Part shown: one piece after another, positions 51,985 to 61,249 of the stretch
How positions within the stretch are numbered: position 1 is the first letter of the stretch
Layout of the letters: every line of letters starts with the position of its first letter
Assembly: GCA_018817795.1 (NCBI GenBank)
Contig: JAHITJ010000117.1
Coordinates: 47,501-111,500, forward strand
Direction of reading: 5' to 3'
Source: Myxococcota bacterium
Lineage (GTDB): Bacteria; Myxococcota_A; Polyangia; HGW-17
Length of the DNA stretch: 64,000 nt
Program-made: the position numbers and the translations under genes
Notes under the pieces: model-generated
The model's database searches: none
What the model saw: the letters and a program-made list of their open reading frames with translations, nothing else
Told to the model about the DNA's origin: nothing

Positions 51985-54900
51985 TCAAGGTGCCTTGATC
52001 CTGAGTTCGAACCCGTCGAGCTGGACGCCAGCTTCGGCTTCGGCCTCGTGCAGGCGGGCAGCCACGTCCTTGCCCAATTCCGGAGACGCCAGCGGATATA
52101 GCGCCGCGGCACCGGAGTAGCCAAGGATCACCGCCCGGCCACGGGGGTCAAAGGCCACATCACTGACTGCACTGCCCGGGTTGATGCGCAGCAACGGGTG
52201 GCCGCTGTCCACCTCCCAGACGATGGCCGATCCGTCATCGCTCCCCGTGACGACCCGTTTCCCGTCGGGCGAGAAGGCCACGCGGTTGACCCACTGCCTG
52301 TGTCCCAAAAAGCGCCGCACCGGAAGCCATTTGTCCGTGTTCCACAGAATCCCGGTATGGTCCTTGCTCACGCTGAGCAGATGATGACCATCAGACGAGA
52401 ACGTCACGTCCGAGACCCAGTCGGTGTGACCTTCCAGCACGCGGACAAGCTTTTTCGACGCAACCTCGAACACGCGCACCCGGCGATCAAAGCTCGCTGT
52501 GGCGAGCCACCGTCCGTCCGGCGAGAACGCCACGCCATGAACGAACCCTCCATGATCCTCGAACACGTGGATCATCCTGCCGGTCCTGGCATCCCACAGA
52601 CGCGCATGGCGATCGTGGGAAACGCTGGCCAGCAGCGTGCCGTCGGGCGAAAAACTGACGCTTGTCAGCGGCGCCTTGTGGCCCTCGAGAACTTGGAGAA
52701 TCCCTCCGGTGGCCGCGTCCCAGATCCGGATCGTGCGGTCGTAGCCACAGGAGGCGATCCGCGCGCCGTCGGGTGAATACGACACACCGATCACGCCGTC
52801 GGTGTGGCCCTCGAGCACGCGCAGCAGCGCCCCGGTGCTGCGATCCGAGATCCGCACGGTGTGGTCCCATCCGGCGGTGACGATGCGCGTGCCGTCCGGA
52901 GAAAAGTCCAGGTGGTAGACACCGTTGGGATGCGGGATGCGGATGATCCCGTCTCCGGAGCTGGTCCGCCAGATCTGGAGGGTGCCGTCCTGGGAGGCGG
53001 AGAAGACGCGACGCCCGTCGGGCGTGAACCCAAGTGCATGGACCGCGTCGGTATGCCCCTCCACCGATGAGACGAGCTCGCCGGTGCTCGCGTCCCACAG
53101 CCTGACGCTGCGGTCGAATCCGCCACTGACGAGCAGCTGGCCGTCTGAGGAGAACGCAAGGGTTATCACCCCGTCTCGCCCTCGGGACATCTCGGAGATC
53201 GGCGCGCCGGTCCCCGTGTCCCACAGCCGGATGACGCCATCATAGGCGCCGGTGGCAAGCTTCTTTCCGTCAGGCGAGAAAGCCACGGCATAGACGCCTT
53301 GGCCGGGCACGGCCAGGCTCAGGCGAACCTTTCCGCCGGCCACCTCGATGATTCGCGCGGTCTTGTCCCAGCTGCCCGTGGCCAGGAAGCGGCCGTCCGG
53401 CGTAAACGACAGGGTCCGAACCTCGTCGGTGTGCCCCGGCAGGACGATCCCGGCCGCCCCCGTGACCGCGTCCCATACCCTCACGGCGCCGGAGTCATGG
53501 CCCGAGACGATGGTCCGACCGTCGGGCGACCAGGCCAGGGATTTGACATCACCGACAGAGGGGATCCCTGCCACCGCCCGACCGGTGCGGGCCTCGCGGA
53601 TCAGGATCTTGTCGGCCGCGCCGCCCACGGCGATGCGGGTGCCGTCAGGAGACCAGGCTACGGCAGATGCACGCTGGAGCATGACGCGCTCCCGGAACAA
53701 CTCCGCACCGGTGTCGAGGTTCCAGACCGAGAGATATCCACCCTGGTCACAGAGCGCAACCTGCCGGCCTTCCCGCGAGAGCGCTGCGCCGAGCACCGGT
53801 CCCGAGACGACGACGGAGCGTTCCAGGCTCCGGATATGACGGAACTGGGTGCGATAGAGCACCGAGATTGCTTCCATCCGGGGACGGTCGGCGTCCTGGT
53901 CGCCTCCGTGAAAGGTGCTGTCCGCGCTAAGGCTTCCCGGGTGAGCCGGATTATGCAGCAGCGAGGCCAGCGCGTGGATCCGCGCCGCGAGCATCTGCCG
54001 CTCGTCGACCAGCCGCACCGCCTGCTGGACGTGGGCACGCGCCAGGTTGTACTCCGAGTCGAGGTGCGCAACCCGTTCCCGTGCGCGGGAATCGGCTTCC
54101 TTGCGCCAGGCCAGCGACACCACCACCAGCGCGGTGACGATCACAGCCAGGATCGCGGCAGCGGCCGTCAGCACAGCCTTGTTCCGGGCCGCAAAGCGCT
54201 TGAAGAGCTCCCATGAACTGTAGGAATGGGCCTGCACCCGCCCACCGGTCATATAGGCCGTGATGTCCACGGCCAGCTCCCGCGCAGAACCGTAACGCAA
54301 CGACCGATCGCGCTCGAGGCACTTCATGGCAATGCCTGCCAGCTCCGGCGGCGCCTCCCTGCAGAGTTCGCTCACGGGACGCACCGGCTCGGTGAGAACC
54401 TGACCAAGCACCACCGCGACGTTCTCTCCGTCGAAAGGCGGGCGGCCGGTCAGCAGTTCGTACAGCACCGCCCCCAGCCCCCACACGTCGGAGCGCTCGT
54501 CCATCTCAGAGACAGCGCCGCGGGCCTGCTCGGGGCTCATGTACCAGGGAGTACCCATGGCCGATCCGTCGAGGGTCGCATCGCCGGCTCCGGAGAGCCC
54601 TGCCAATGGAAGCGCGGAACCGGCGACGGGAGGCTCTGGATCGAGAGATTCCTTCTTGATACCTGCAGAAAGCCCTTCGGAACCGCGCAGTTCCTCTGCG
54701 CCGCGCAGTTCCTCTGCGCCGCGCAGTTCCTCTGCCCCCCTGGACTTGGCCAGTCCCCAGTCGAGGACCACCGTCTCGCCGAACTCGCCGACCATGATGT
54801 TGCCTGGCTTGAGATCGCGATGGATGACCCCCTGATCGTGTGCGTAGGCCATGGCGTTGCACACGTCCCAGAACGCACCCAGAAGCTTCTGGCGTTCGGT

Positions 54901-55377
54901 CAGGGTCCCGCATTTGGCGAGCTTGTGGGCCAGCGTTTCTCCACGAACCAGGCGCATCGTGTAATAGAGTCGTCCGTCCGGACGTCGGCCAATCTCGTGG
55001 ACCGGACAGATGTTGGGATGCTCGAGATGGGCGGTGATGCGCGCCTCCCTCAGGAAGCGACGGGTGAAACCCTCGGCCATGACCGAACCCACGCTGGCAG
55101 GGAGCCACTCTGGAAGCAGCTCCTTCCACGCCACACGGCGGCCGGTGTGGGAGTCGAGGGCGAGCAGCACCCTGGCCTGTCCGCCGCGTGCATGCTCCCG
55201 CTCGAGGACATAGCGGCCGGGAATCTCGTCGCTGACGGGGAGGTCGGCCTCGCCCGGGACCCCGGGAGACACGCTCAGGGCAAGAGTGGGCGCGGTGGCG
55301 TTCACCCCGCAGGACACCGTCGGTGCCTCCACGAAACGGGCGCTGTCGGATTCGGTCCTGTCGGCGCCGTCGGTCAC
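51985..55377 (-). CDS. Serine/threonine protein kinase with C-terminal WD40 beta-propeller(s)
   Basis: GVIHRDLKPGNIMV, VVLDWGLAK, GTPWYMSPEQARG; TM segment; many (H/D)TD.V....FSPDG..LA(S/T)GS.D...R.WD repeats. Confidence 0.95.
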   Translation of the reverse strand: MTDGADRTESDSARFVEAPTVSCGVNATAPTLALSVSPGVPGEADLPVSDEIPGRYVLEREHARGGQARVLLALDSHTGRRVAWKELLPEWLPASVGSVMAEGFTRRFLREARITAHLEHPNICPVHEIGRRPDGRLYYTMRLVRGETLAHKLAKCGTLTERQKLLGAFWDVCNAMAYAHDQGVIHRDLKPGNIMVGEFGETVVLDWGLAKSRGAEELRGAEELRGAEELRGSEGLSAGIKKESLDPEPPVAGSALPLAGLSGAGDATLDGSAMGTPWYMSPEQARGAVSEMDERSDVWGLGAVLYELLTGRPPFDGENVAVVLGQVLTEPVRPVSELCREAPPELAGIAMKCLERDRSLRYGSARELAVDITAYMTGGRVQAHSYSSWELFKRFAARNKAVLTAAAAILAVIVTALVVVSLAWRKEADSRARERVAHLDSEYNLARAHVQQAVRLVDERQMLAARIHALASLLHNPAHPGSLSADSTFHGGDQDADRPRMEAISVLYRTQFRHIRSLERSVVVSGPVLGAALSREGRQVALCDQGGYLSVWNLDTGAELFRERVMLQRASAVAWSPDGTRIAVGGAADKILIREARTGRAVAGIPSVGDVKSLAWSPDGRTIVSGHDSGAVRVWDAVTGAAGIVLPGHTDEVRTLSFTPDGRFLATGSWDKTARIIEVAGGKVRLSLAVPGQGVYAVAFSPDGKKLATGAYDGVIRLWDTGTGAPISEMSRGRDGVITLAFSSDGQLLVSGGFDRSVRLWDASTGELVSSVEGHTDAVHALGFTPDGRRVFSASQDGTLQIWRTSSGDGIIRIPHPNGVYHLDFSPDGTRIVTAGWDHTVRISDRSTGALLRVLEGHTDGVIGVSYSPDGARIASCGYDRTIRIWDAATGGILQVLEGHKAPLTSVSFSPDGTLLASVSHDRHARLWDARTGRMIHVFEDHGGFVHGVAFSPDGRWLATASFDRRVRVFEVASKKLVRVLEGHTDWVSDVTFSSDGHHLLSVSKDHTGILWNTDKWLPVRRFLGHRQWVNRVAFSPDGKRVVTGSDDGSAIVWEVDSGHPLLRINPGSAVSDVAFDPRGRAVILGYSGAAALYPLASPELGKDVAARLHEAEAEAGVQLDGFELRIKAP
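54683..54736 (-). repeat. 18-bp tandem repeat x3 inside the kinase gene (encodes GAEELR repeats)
   Basis: ccgcgcagttcctctgcg at 54683, 54701 and 54719 (last copy one mismatch). Confidence 0.95.
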
Positions 55378-55635
55378 GGATCCCCTCTTTCATGCCACAG
55401 CCCGGCAAGACACCGTGGCAACCCGCCAGGATGTAGATTGGAGTCGGTTCGGATCGTATGAGTCATCGCAGACATGGCCCCGCTGCCGCATCATCCCGAC
55501 TGCACCGGGGAAGTCAAGATGCTTTCGCACATGAAACGGTCCGGATGCCGGTCAGGGAGTCTTCTGCAAGCAGGCCGGGGCATCGGCGGACCCCTGCAAC
55601 CCTGCTTCGTTGATTCAAAATGGGGAACCGACGCG

Positions 55636-56928
55636 CTACTCCACCAGGTTGGGGGAGGTGCAGGTCTGCAGTTCCATGAACAGGTACATCATGACCTTCT
55701 CCTGCAACAGCAGCTCGTATCCGACCGAAGAGCTACCCTCGGCGTGGGTGTGTAGCACGGTGTACATGACCTTGCCGCAGTGGTAGTTCCAGGACACCGT
55801 CAGCGGTTTGTCCGGATAGCGGAAGGAGGTGCCGAACATCCACACCTTGGGCACGTCATAGAACAGGCCGTCGCGGCAGCGAGGATCCAGCTCCGTCTTG
55901 CAAATGCCCTGCTCGCCGGTGCCGAGCTCGTGGATCACGTTGCAGCCGTACTTCATGCTCACCGGGCTGTAGCGGTTCACCACGTCGATCCACTCTGCGA
56001 GCTGGTCGTCACCGGGGTAGCCCGAGGCGTCGTAGCATTCGTAGTTCACACACCGGCCGACCTCGTTGGGTGCCCGCTCGGTGCCGCCGCAGACGCCGGT
56101 TTCGAAGTCCAGGGTGTAGTCGACCTTGAAGGACAAAAAGCCCGGGAACAACTGCTCGGCCCAGTCGTAGGCGAAGTCGTCGACGAACAACTTGCCACCG
56201 TTCTTGACCCAGTTGCGCAGGTTCTCCTGGATCTGCGGCTTGGTCAGGTAGGTCGCCTCGTCCCCGCAGGTGGCCAGCAGGATGCTGTAGTTGCGCAGCA
56301 TCTCGGGGCTGGAGACGACCCACTCCGCCTCGCGGTCCGTGATCTCCTCGACATCGACGCCCGGCAGAAAGCCCAGGGATTTCCAGAAGACACCCATGTC
56401 GGGCTCGCCACGCCCCTTGAGGATCAGGATGCGCGGAATCCACTTGCCCCGGACCGGCTCGTGCACCGAGGGCAGCGTCACGATCGACGGGCGAGGACCG
56501 GACTTATCCTCCTCGGAGTCCCACACCTCGCCGGATCTGCCGGAGACGAACTTCGTCACACGTCGGAACTCGCCCTTCTGCACAACCATCCAGTATTCGG
56601 TGTTGGGCCGCAGTTGGAGTTCGAAGGAACCGTCGACATCGGTGCGAGTGTGCTGGGTGCCCGGGGGCAGCTCCACACAACGGTTGCAGTAGTAACGCCC
56701 CGGAGGCGGCTGGGGCTCCTCCCTGAACAGGGCCACCAGCGCATCAGGCACCGGCATGCGGTTCGCGTCGAGCACACTCATCAGGTCGCCGCCGGGCGCC
56801 CAGACCTTGCCGTGCATCGTGTAGTACAGGGACACCGGCACCACGGGCTCGTGCCAGCCTTCTACGACGCCCTGCTCGACCTGGCAGCCGAACCATGGAA
56901 ACATCAAAAAGAGGAACCACTTTTTCAT
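55636..56928 (-). CDS. Lipoprotein with carboxypeptidase-regulatory-like domain and a GATase1-like fold domain
   Basis: MKKWFLFLMFPWFGC lipobox; HTRTDVDGSFELQLRPNTEYWMVV; RNYSILLATCGDEATYLTKPQIQENLRNWVKNGGKLFVDDFAYDW. Confidence 0.6.
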   Translation of the reverse strand: MKKWFLFLMFPWFGCQVEQGVVEGWHEPVVPVSLYYTMHGKVWAPGGDLMSVLDANRMPVPDALVALFREEPQPPPGRYYCNRCVELPPGTQHTRTDVDGSFELQLRPNTEYWMVVQKGEFRRVTKFVSGRSGEVWDSEEDKSGPRPSIVTLPSVHEPVRGKWIPRILILKGRGEPDMGVFWKSLGFLPGVDVEEITDREAEWVVSSPEMLRNYSILLATCGDEATYLTKPQIQENLRNWVKNGGKLFVDDFAYDWAEQLFPGFLSFKVDYTLDFETGVCGGTERAPNEVGRCVNYECYDASGYPGDDQLAEWIDVVNRYSPVSMKYGCNVIHELGTGEQGICKTELDPRCRDGLFYDVPKVWMFGTSFRYPDKPLTVSWNYHCGKVMYTVLHTHAEGSSSVGYELLLQEKVMMYLFMELQTCTSPNLVE

Positions 56929-56973
56929 GACATCACCTCGTATGACCTTCGCAGGCAGGGTCACGAAACCGCT

Positions 56974-57717
56974 TCATGGATTGCACACGTACTGCGTGTA
57001 CTGCACTTCAGGGTCGTCGAGGACGCCCGAACCGTTGGAGTCCAGGCCCGACTGTACCTTGGTTCCGCCGCGCACGCAATTGGCGCCGGCTGGCTCCTCG
57101 ATCAGACGGATCAGGGAGGTCTGCCCGGCGACGGCGTTGCAAACGTACGCCTGGGATATGACCTCTCCGGGCTGGAGCATGTCGTCACCGTTGGAGTCAA
57201 AACCTGCGGACACGGAAATGCCGCCGGCCGGGCAATTGACGCCGAGGTCTTCGGTGTGCACCTCCACCAGCGGGGTCTTGCCTGGTTCGCCGTGGCAGAC
57301 ATAATCCGTGTTGGTGACCTCCTGCACGGTCAACTCGCCGTCGAGGTTGAGGTCCACACCCCAGTGCAGCGCGATGCCGCCGTATCTGCAGTTCTCGCCG
57401 GGCTCCTCGGGGGCCGACGAGAACAGCGTCGGAGCGCCGTCCTGGCCATCCTTGCCCGGGTCGCCCGATGGGTCGGCCGTGCACAGCACCTGGGTCTGCT
57501 CGATTTCGAACTCCTCGAGGATGCTGTTGCGGTTCAGGTCCAGGCCGGTGTCGATCTGCACCCCGCCGAATTCGCACGAGGAGGTCTCCTCGGTCACCTC
57601 CATCATCTTGATCAGGCTGTTGTATCCCGCGTCACCGTCGCCGATCTTGTCCTCGGCGCAGCCGGACACACCCAGAAATGAACAGCCGCACATCAGGATC
57701 ATCCAATAATTTTTCAT
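56974..57717 (-). CDS. Lipoprotein with four tandem EF-hand-like (DUF7151-like) repeats
   Basis: GLDLNRNSILEEFEI / GVDLNLDGELTVQEV / GFDSNGDDMLQPGEV / GLDSNGSGVLDDPEV, each followed by a Cys. Confidence 0.75.
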   Translation of the reverse strand: MKNYWMILMCGCSFLGVSGCAEDKIGDGDAGYNSLIKMMEVTEETSSCEFGGVQIDTGLDLNRNSILEEFEIEQTQVLCTADPSGDPGKDGQDGAPTLFSSAPEEPGENCRYGGIALHWGVDLNLDGELTVQEVTNTDYVCHGEPGKTPLVEVHTEDLGVNCPAGGISVSAGFDSNGDDMLQPGEVISQAYVCNAVAGQTSLIRLIEEPAGANCVRGGTKVQSGLDSNGSGVLDDPEVQYTQYVCNP

Positions 57718-57953
57718 GTTGGCATCCTCCTAAAAGGTCCGGCATCCATCACCGGACCCGGCATCCCTTGGCAATTGGTGTGCCAGAAGTCACGTTTTTT
57801 CGCAATGAAGCGTTTTTTTTCGGGGTTCCTGACTTGACAGCAGGTGTTTGAACATTTTTTGCAGTAGATCCCCCATGCGACAGGGTGACATTTTCGTCGC
57901 ACCGGCGGAACCCTGGGGTGGTTTCCATGCAGGCAGGAGGGACAGACGGATTA

Positions 57954-58811
57954 TCAGCGGGTCCAACTGAACTTCAGGTCAATGGGCTTGGCGTACGCCT
58001 TCGCCTCGGGCGAGGGGCTCGCAGGGACCAGGGTCTGCACCTTGCGGTTGGTCTCGGCCAGGCACCGCTTCACCGCCACATCCTGCGCCCGGGAGCCGGT
58101 CACCTGCATCGACTTGAGCCGGCCCTCCGAGAACGTCATCCGCAGGTTGATGTCGCCCGGTTCCAGGGGACTGGAGCGATCCGCCGCGACCAGACAGGCG
58201 CGCAGGATGCGGTGTAAGATCATGGCCGTCCGCCTAATCGCCTCGGGGGCATCGGCCGGCACCGACGGCGAGGCCGTCATCCGCAGCGTGCCCGTCGTGG
58301 GGCCGGTCATCGGCGGCGCCCCGTAGGCGGGGGCCTGGCTGGTGATGGATATCGGACCGATCTGTCCGACGCCGATGTCACCTTGCATCGGTGGTGCTCC
58401 GTAGGCCCCAAGCCCCTGCGGAACCATTCCGTTGGTCTGGGTGCTTCCGACGAGATCGGAGGGCACAGGCTCCTTTGGCGTCAAGGGGGTCACGGGGGGA
58501 TCGGCCGCCATCGTGCCCGTCGCGTCCCCGGTCGGGACCTCGACTTTGACTTCCGGCGGCGGTGCGTCCATGGCCTCGGGCGGTGCGTCCATCGTCCCGG
58601 GGAGGGTTGCCGGCGCATCCTGCGAGGCTGCCTTCCCGGCGGGGTCCTTCGCACACCCGGCAGCTAGGGTAAGTCCGGCGCCCAGCAGCGCGGCCTTCAC
58701 CCACACCGGAAGGCCCACACCGGGCCTCCCGTCCGCCAGTCGTTTCTGCACGGCTTCGATTCTGTCGAGGATGGGATCCCGAAAGTTGGGGCTTGGTTCG
58801 GTCGGTTTCAT
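57954..58811 (-). CDS. Predicted lipoprotein with Pro/Ala-rich linker, YGAPPM motifs and C-terminal AgmX/TonB-C-like domain
   Basis: GLTLAAGC lipobox; GAYGAPPMQG and PAYGAPPMTG; C-terminal NLRMTFSEGRLKSMQVTGSRAQDVAVKRCLAE. Confidence 0.55.
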   Translation of the reverse strand: MKPTEPSPNFRDPILDRIEAVQKRLADGRPGVGLPVWVKAALLGAGLTLAAGCAKDPAGKAASQDAPATLPGTMDAPPEAMDAPPPEVKVEVPTGDATGTMAADPPVTPLTPKEPVPSDLVGSTQTNGMVPQGLGAYGAPPMQGDIGVGQIGPISITSQAPAYGAPPMTGPTTGTLRMTASPSVPADAPEAIRRTAMILHRILRACLVAADRSSPLEPGDINLRMTFSEGRLKSMQVTGSRAQDVAVKRCLAETNRKVQTLVPASPSPEAKAYAKPIDLKFSWTR

Positions 58812-58995
58812 GAACAACTCCTGCGGCGGTTTCGCGACGCGGGCAATTATACTCACCGCAAAACCGGAAATCACCTGGATTGTTTCAATGGACCGGAATG
58901 CAGAAAAACGGTTGACAGGGCGTGAAAAATCCTGAAAGTGTTTGTGGGGTGGATTCTTTGATGATTATCATACGTCCTTCCCCGGGATTGGTGTC

Positions 58996-60024
58996 ATGAG
59001 CAACTACGTGGGTCGCGAAATACTTCTGGTCATGCAGGACAATGCAACGGCCAAGAACATCCAGTCCGCCTTCATGAACCTGGGCTTCTGGATCACGGTC
59101 TCATCGGATCTCAAGTCCATACTGGATCTGCTCGACAACAAGTTCTTCGTCGGCGCCATTCTGGAGCAGGACACGCCCAAGCCGGGGTACGGTTTGAAGC
59201 TGGCCCAGAAGATCATCGAGGTCTCCCCGCTGACGGCCACCTACCTCGTGTCGCCCAATCCCGACTTTCCGGCGCTGCTGCAAGCCCATCGCATGGGTCT
59301 CAAGGACTTCGTCCAGCTCGAGGGGGAGTTCCTGCCGTACCTCGTCGGCAGCGTGCGCAAGGCCGCCGAGGAGCTGGAGCACTCCGGCGAACGGGACCGC
59401 CTGCTCAAGGACATGGCCAACCTGCACGGCAAGTTCCTCAAGCAGATGATATCCCTGCACATCAAGTTGATGGAGTCCGAGGAGTCCGCACGCTACCGCG
59501 ATGGCGTGCCCGACGAGGAGCTGCCGCCGTGCAAGGTGCTCATCGTCGATCCCGACGCCACCGTGGCCGAACAACTGCGCGAGCGGATCACCGAGACCGG
59601 CGGCTGGCAGATCACCCATTTGACGTGGGGTGGCGAGGCGCTGGACTTCGGCACCGAAGGGGCCTTCCACATCGCGCTGATCTGCCGGAGCCTGCCGGAT
59701 CTGCCCGGCACCATGGTCTTTCAGACGCTCAAGTCCGACGAGTCCGATGCCAACGTCTTCCTCTTCGATCACGACCAGAAGCAGGCCGGCAGCCTTCTGC
59801 TGTTTGAAAACTCCGTATCCCAGGAGCTGCCGCTGCAGGTGCAGGACGCCGATGACCTGCTCGGCCGGCTGCGCGACCTGCGCCGGATGATGGACACCTC
59901 GTACAAGAAGAAGGAACACCTCAAGACCTTCAAGGCGCAACACTACGACTTCCTGCAGGAATACCAGCGCGTCCAGTTCAAGATGAAGAAAGTGATGCAG
60001 GGGGATGACAAGCCCGAGACTTGA
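58996..60024 (+). CDS. Two-receiver-domain (REC-like) protein with degenerate phosphoacceptor sites
   Basis: VGREILLVMQDNATAKNIQSAFMNLGFWI...VGAILEQDTPKPGYGLKLAQKI; CKVLIVDPDATVAEQLRERITETGGW...IALICRSLPDLPGTMVFQTL. Confidence 0.7.
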   Translation: MSNYVGREILLVMQDNATAKNIQSAFMNLGFWITVSSDLKSILDLLDNKFFVGAILEQDTPKPGYGLKLAQKIIEVSPLTATYLVSPNPDFPALLQAHRMGLKDFVQLEGEFLPYLVGSVRKAAEELEHSGERDRLLKDMANLHGKFLKQMISLHIKLMESEESARYRDGVPDEELPPCKVLIVDPDATVAEQLRERITETGGWQITHLTWGGEALDFGTEGAFHIALICRSLPDLPGTMVFQTLKSDESDANVFLFDHDQKQAGSLLLFENSVSQELPLQVQDADDLLGRLRDLRRMMDTSYKKKEHLKTFKAQHYDFLQEYQRVQFKMKKVMQGDDKPET

Positions 60025-61249
60025 TTTCCGTTCGTATCTGGACTTCCTCGCCTGCCCTCAGCTTTTCCCGCTTCCCACGGCCGAGAGCCGGGGCCTGGCC
60101 CTGTGCGACCGCTCCGGGGCCTTTTTGACCGCGCCCGGGCCGTCGGGCTTTCGCGCCGCGGCCCACCTCCTGGGCGACCGCACCCGGCTCGAGCGCTTCC
60201 TGGGCGTCGACGACCTCGGTCGCGCGCTGGCCGACGCCATGGACCGGCCCGTGCCGCCACAGCCGGGCGACCCCGCCACCCATCAGGAGCGCACCACCTT
60301 CGACCTGCGCGAGCTGGGCGCCTTTTCGCTTCCCGGCCTGCCGCTCTCGGACTACCTGACCTCGGCGGTGGTGTTCGCCCCCGCGGGCGACGGCGACGTG
60401 AACCTCTCGATCCACCGCGCCCGCGTCCTGGACGCCACCCACCTGGTGCTGCGCGTCGTGCCGCGGCACCTGCACCGGCTGCTGACCGCAGCCGGCGGAC
60501 GCCTGCGCGCGGCCATCGCCTTCGGCGTCGATCCGGCCGTCTCGTTTGCGGCCTCGGTGTCGCTGCCCGCGCCCGGTGGGGAGCTGGCCGTGGCCGGCGG
60601 GCTGGGCCGCGCACCGGTGACCGTCTTTTCAACCCACGGACTGATCCTGCCTGCCTCCTTCGAGTGCCTCCTGATCGGGGAGTTCACCGGTCAGACCGCG
60701 CCCGAGGGTCCGTTCATCGACCTGACCGGCACGGTCGATCCCGTCCGCGAGCAGCCCGTGTTCCGCACCGACCTCATGCTGGTGCGGGAGCACGCCGTGA
60801 TCCCGATGATCCTGCCGTCCTCCTCCGAGCACGCATTACTCATGGGCCTGGCCCGCGAGGCCGGCGTGGGCCGTGCCCTGCGCCCGCTTTACGACGACGA
60901 GCCCCGGGTGCGCCTGAGCGCCGGCGGGTCCGGCTGGCTGCACTGCGTCGTGTCGGGCACCTCGAAGGCCCCCGCCGCGCGGATCGCCGACGCCGCCTTC
61001 ACCGCACACGCCTCGTGCAAGCGCCTGACGCTCATCGACGCCGACCTCGACCCGGACGACCCCGTGGCCGTCGAGTGGGCGCTGGCGACCCGTTTCCAGG
61101 CCGATCACGACCTGATCGTGCGCCCCGGCGAGCACGGCTCCACCCTCGATCCCTCCTCCGACGCCGGCGTCACCGCCCGCTGGGTCCTCGACGCCCGCTG
61201 CCCGCCCGACCGCGACCGCGCCCTGTTCACGCGGCTGCTGGATCTCTGA
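60005..61249 (+). CDS. UbiD-family decarboxylase, proposed anhydromevalonate-phosphate decarboxylase
   Basis: UbiD-like architecture: LLIGEFTGQTAPEGPFIDLTGTVDPVREQPVFRTDLMLVREHAVIPMILPSSSEHALLMGLAREA; context with AcnX and IPK. Confidence 0.85.
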   Translation: MTSPRLDFRSYLDFLACPQLFPLPTAESRGLALCDRSGAFLTAPGPSGFRAAAHLLGDRTRLERFLGVDDLGRALADAMDRPVPPQPGDPATHQERTTFDLRELGAFSLPGLPLSDYLTSAVVFAPAGDGDVNLSIHRARVLDATHLVLRVVPRHLHRLLTAAGGRLRAAIAFGVDPAVSFAASVSLPAPGGELAVAGGLGRAPVTVFSTHGLILPASFECLLIGEFTGQTAPEGPFIDLTGTVDPVREQPVFRTDLMLVREHAVIPMILPSSSEHALLMGLAREAGVGRALRPLYDDEPRVRLSAGGSGWLHCVVSGTSKAPAARIADAAFTAHASCKRLTLIDADLDPDDPVAVEWALATRFQADHDLIVRPGEHGSTLDPSSDAGVTARWVLDARCPPDRDRALFTRLLDL

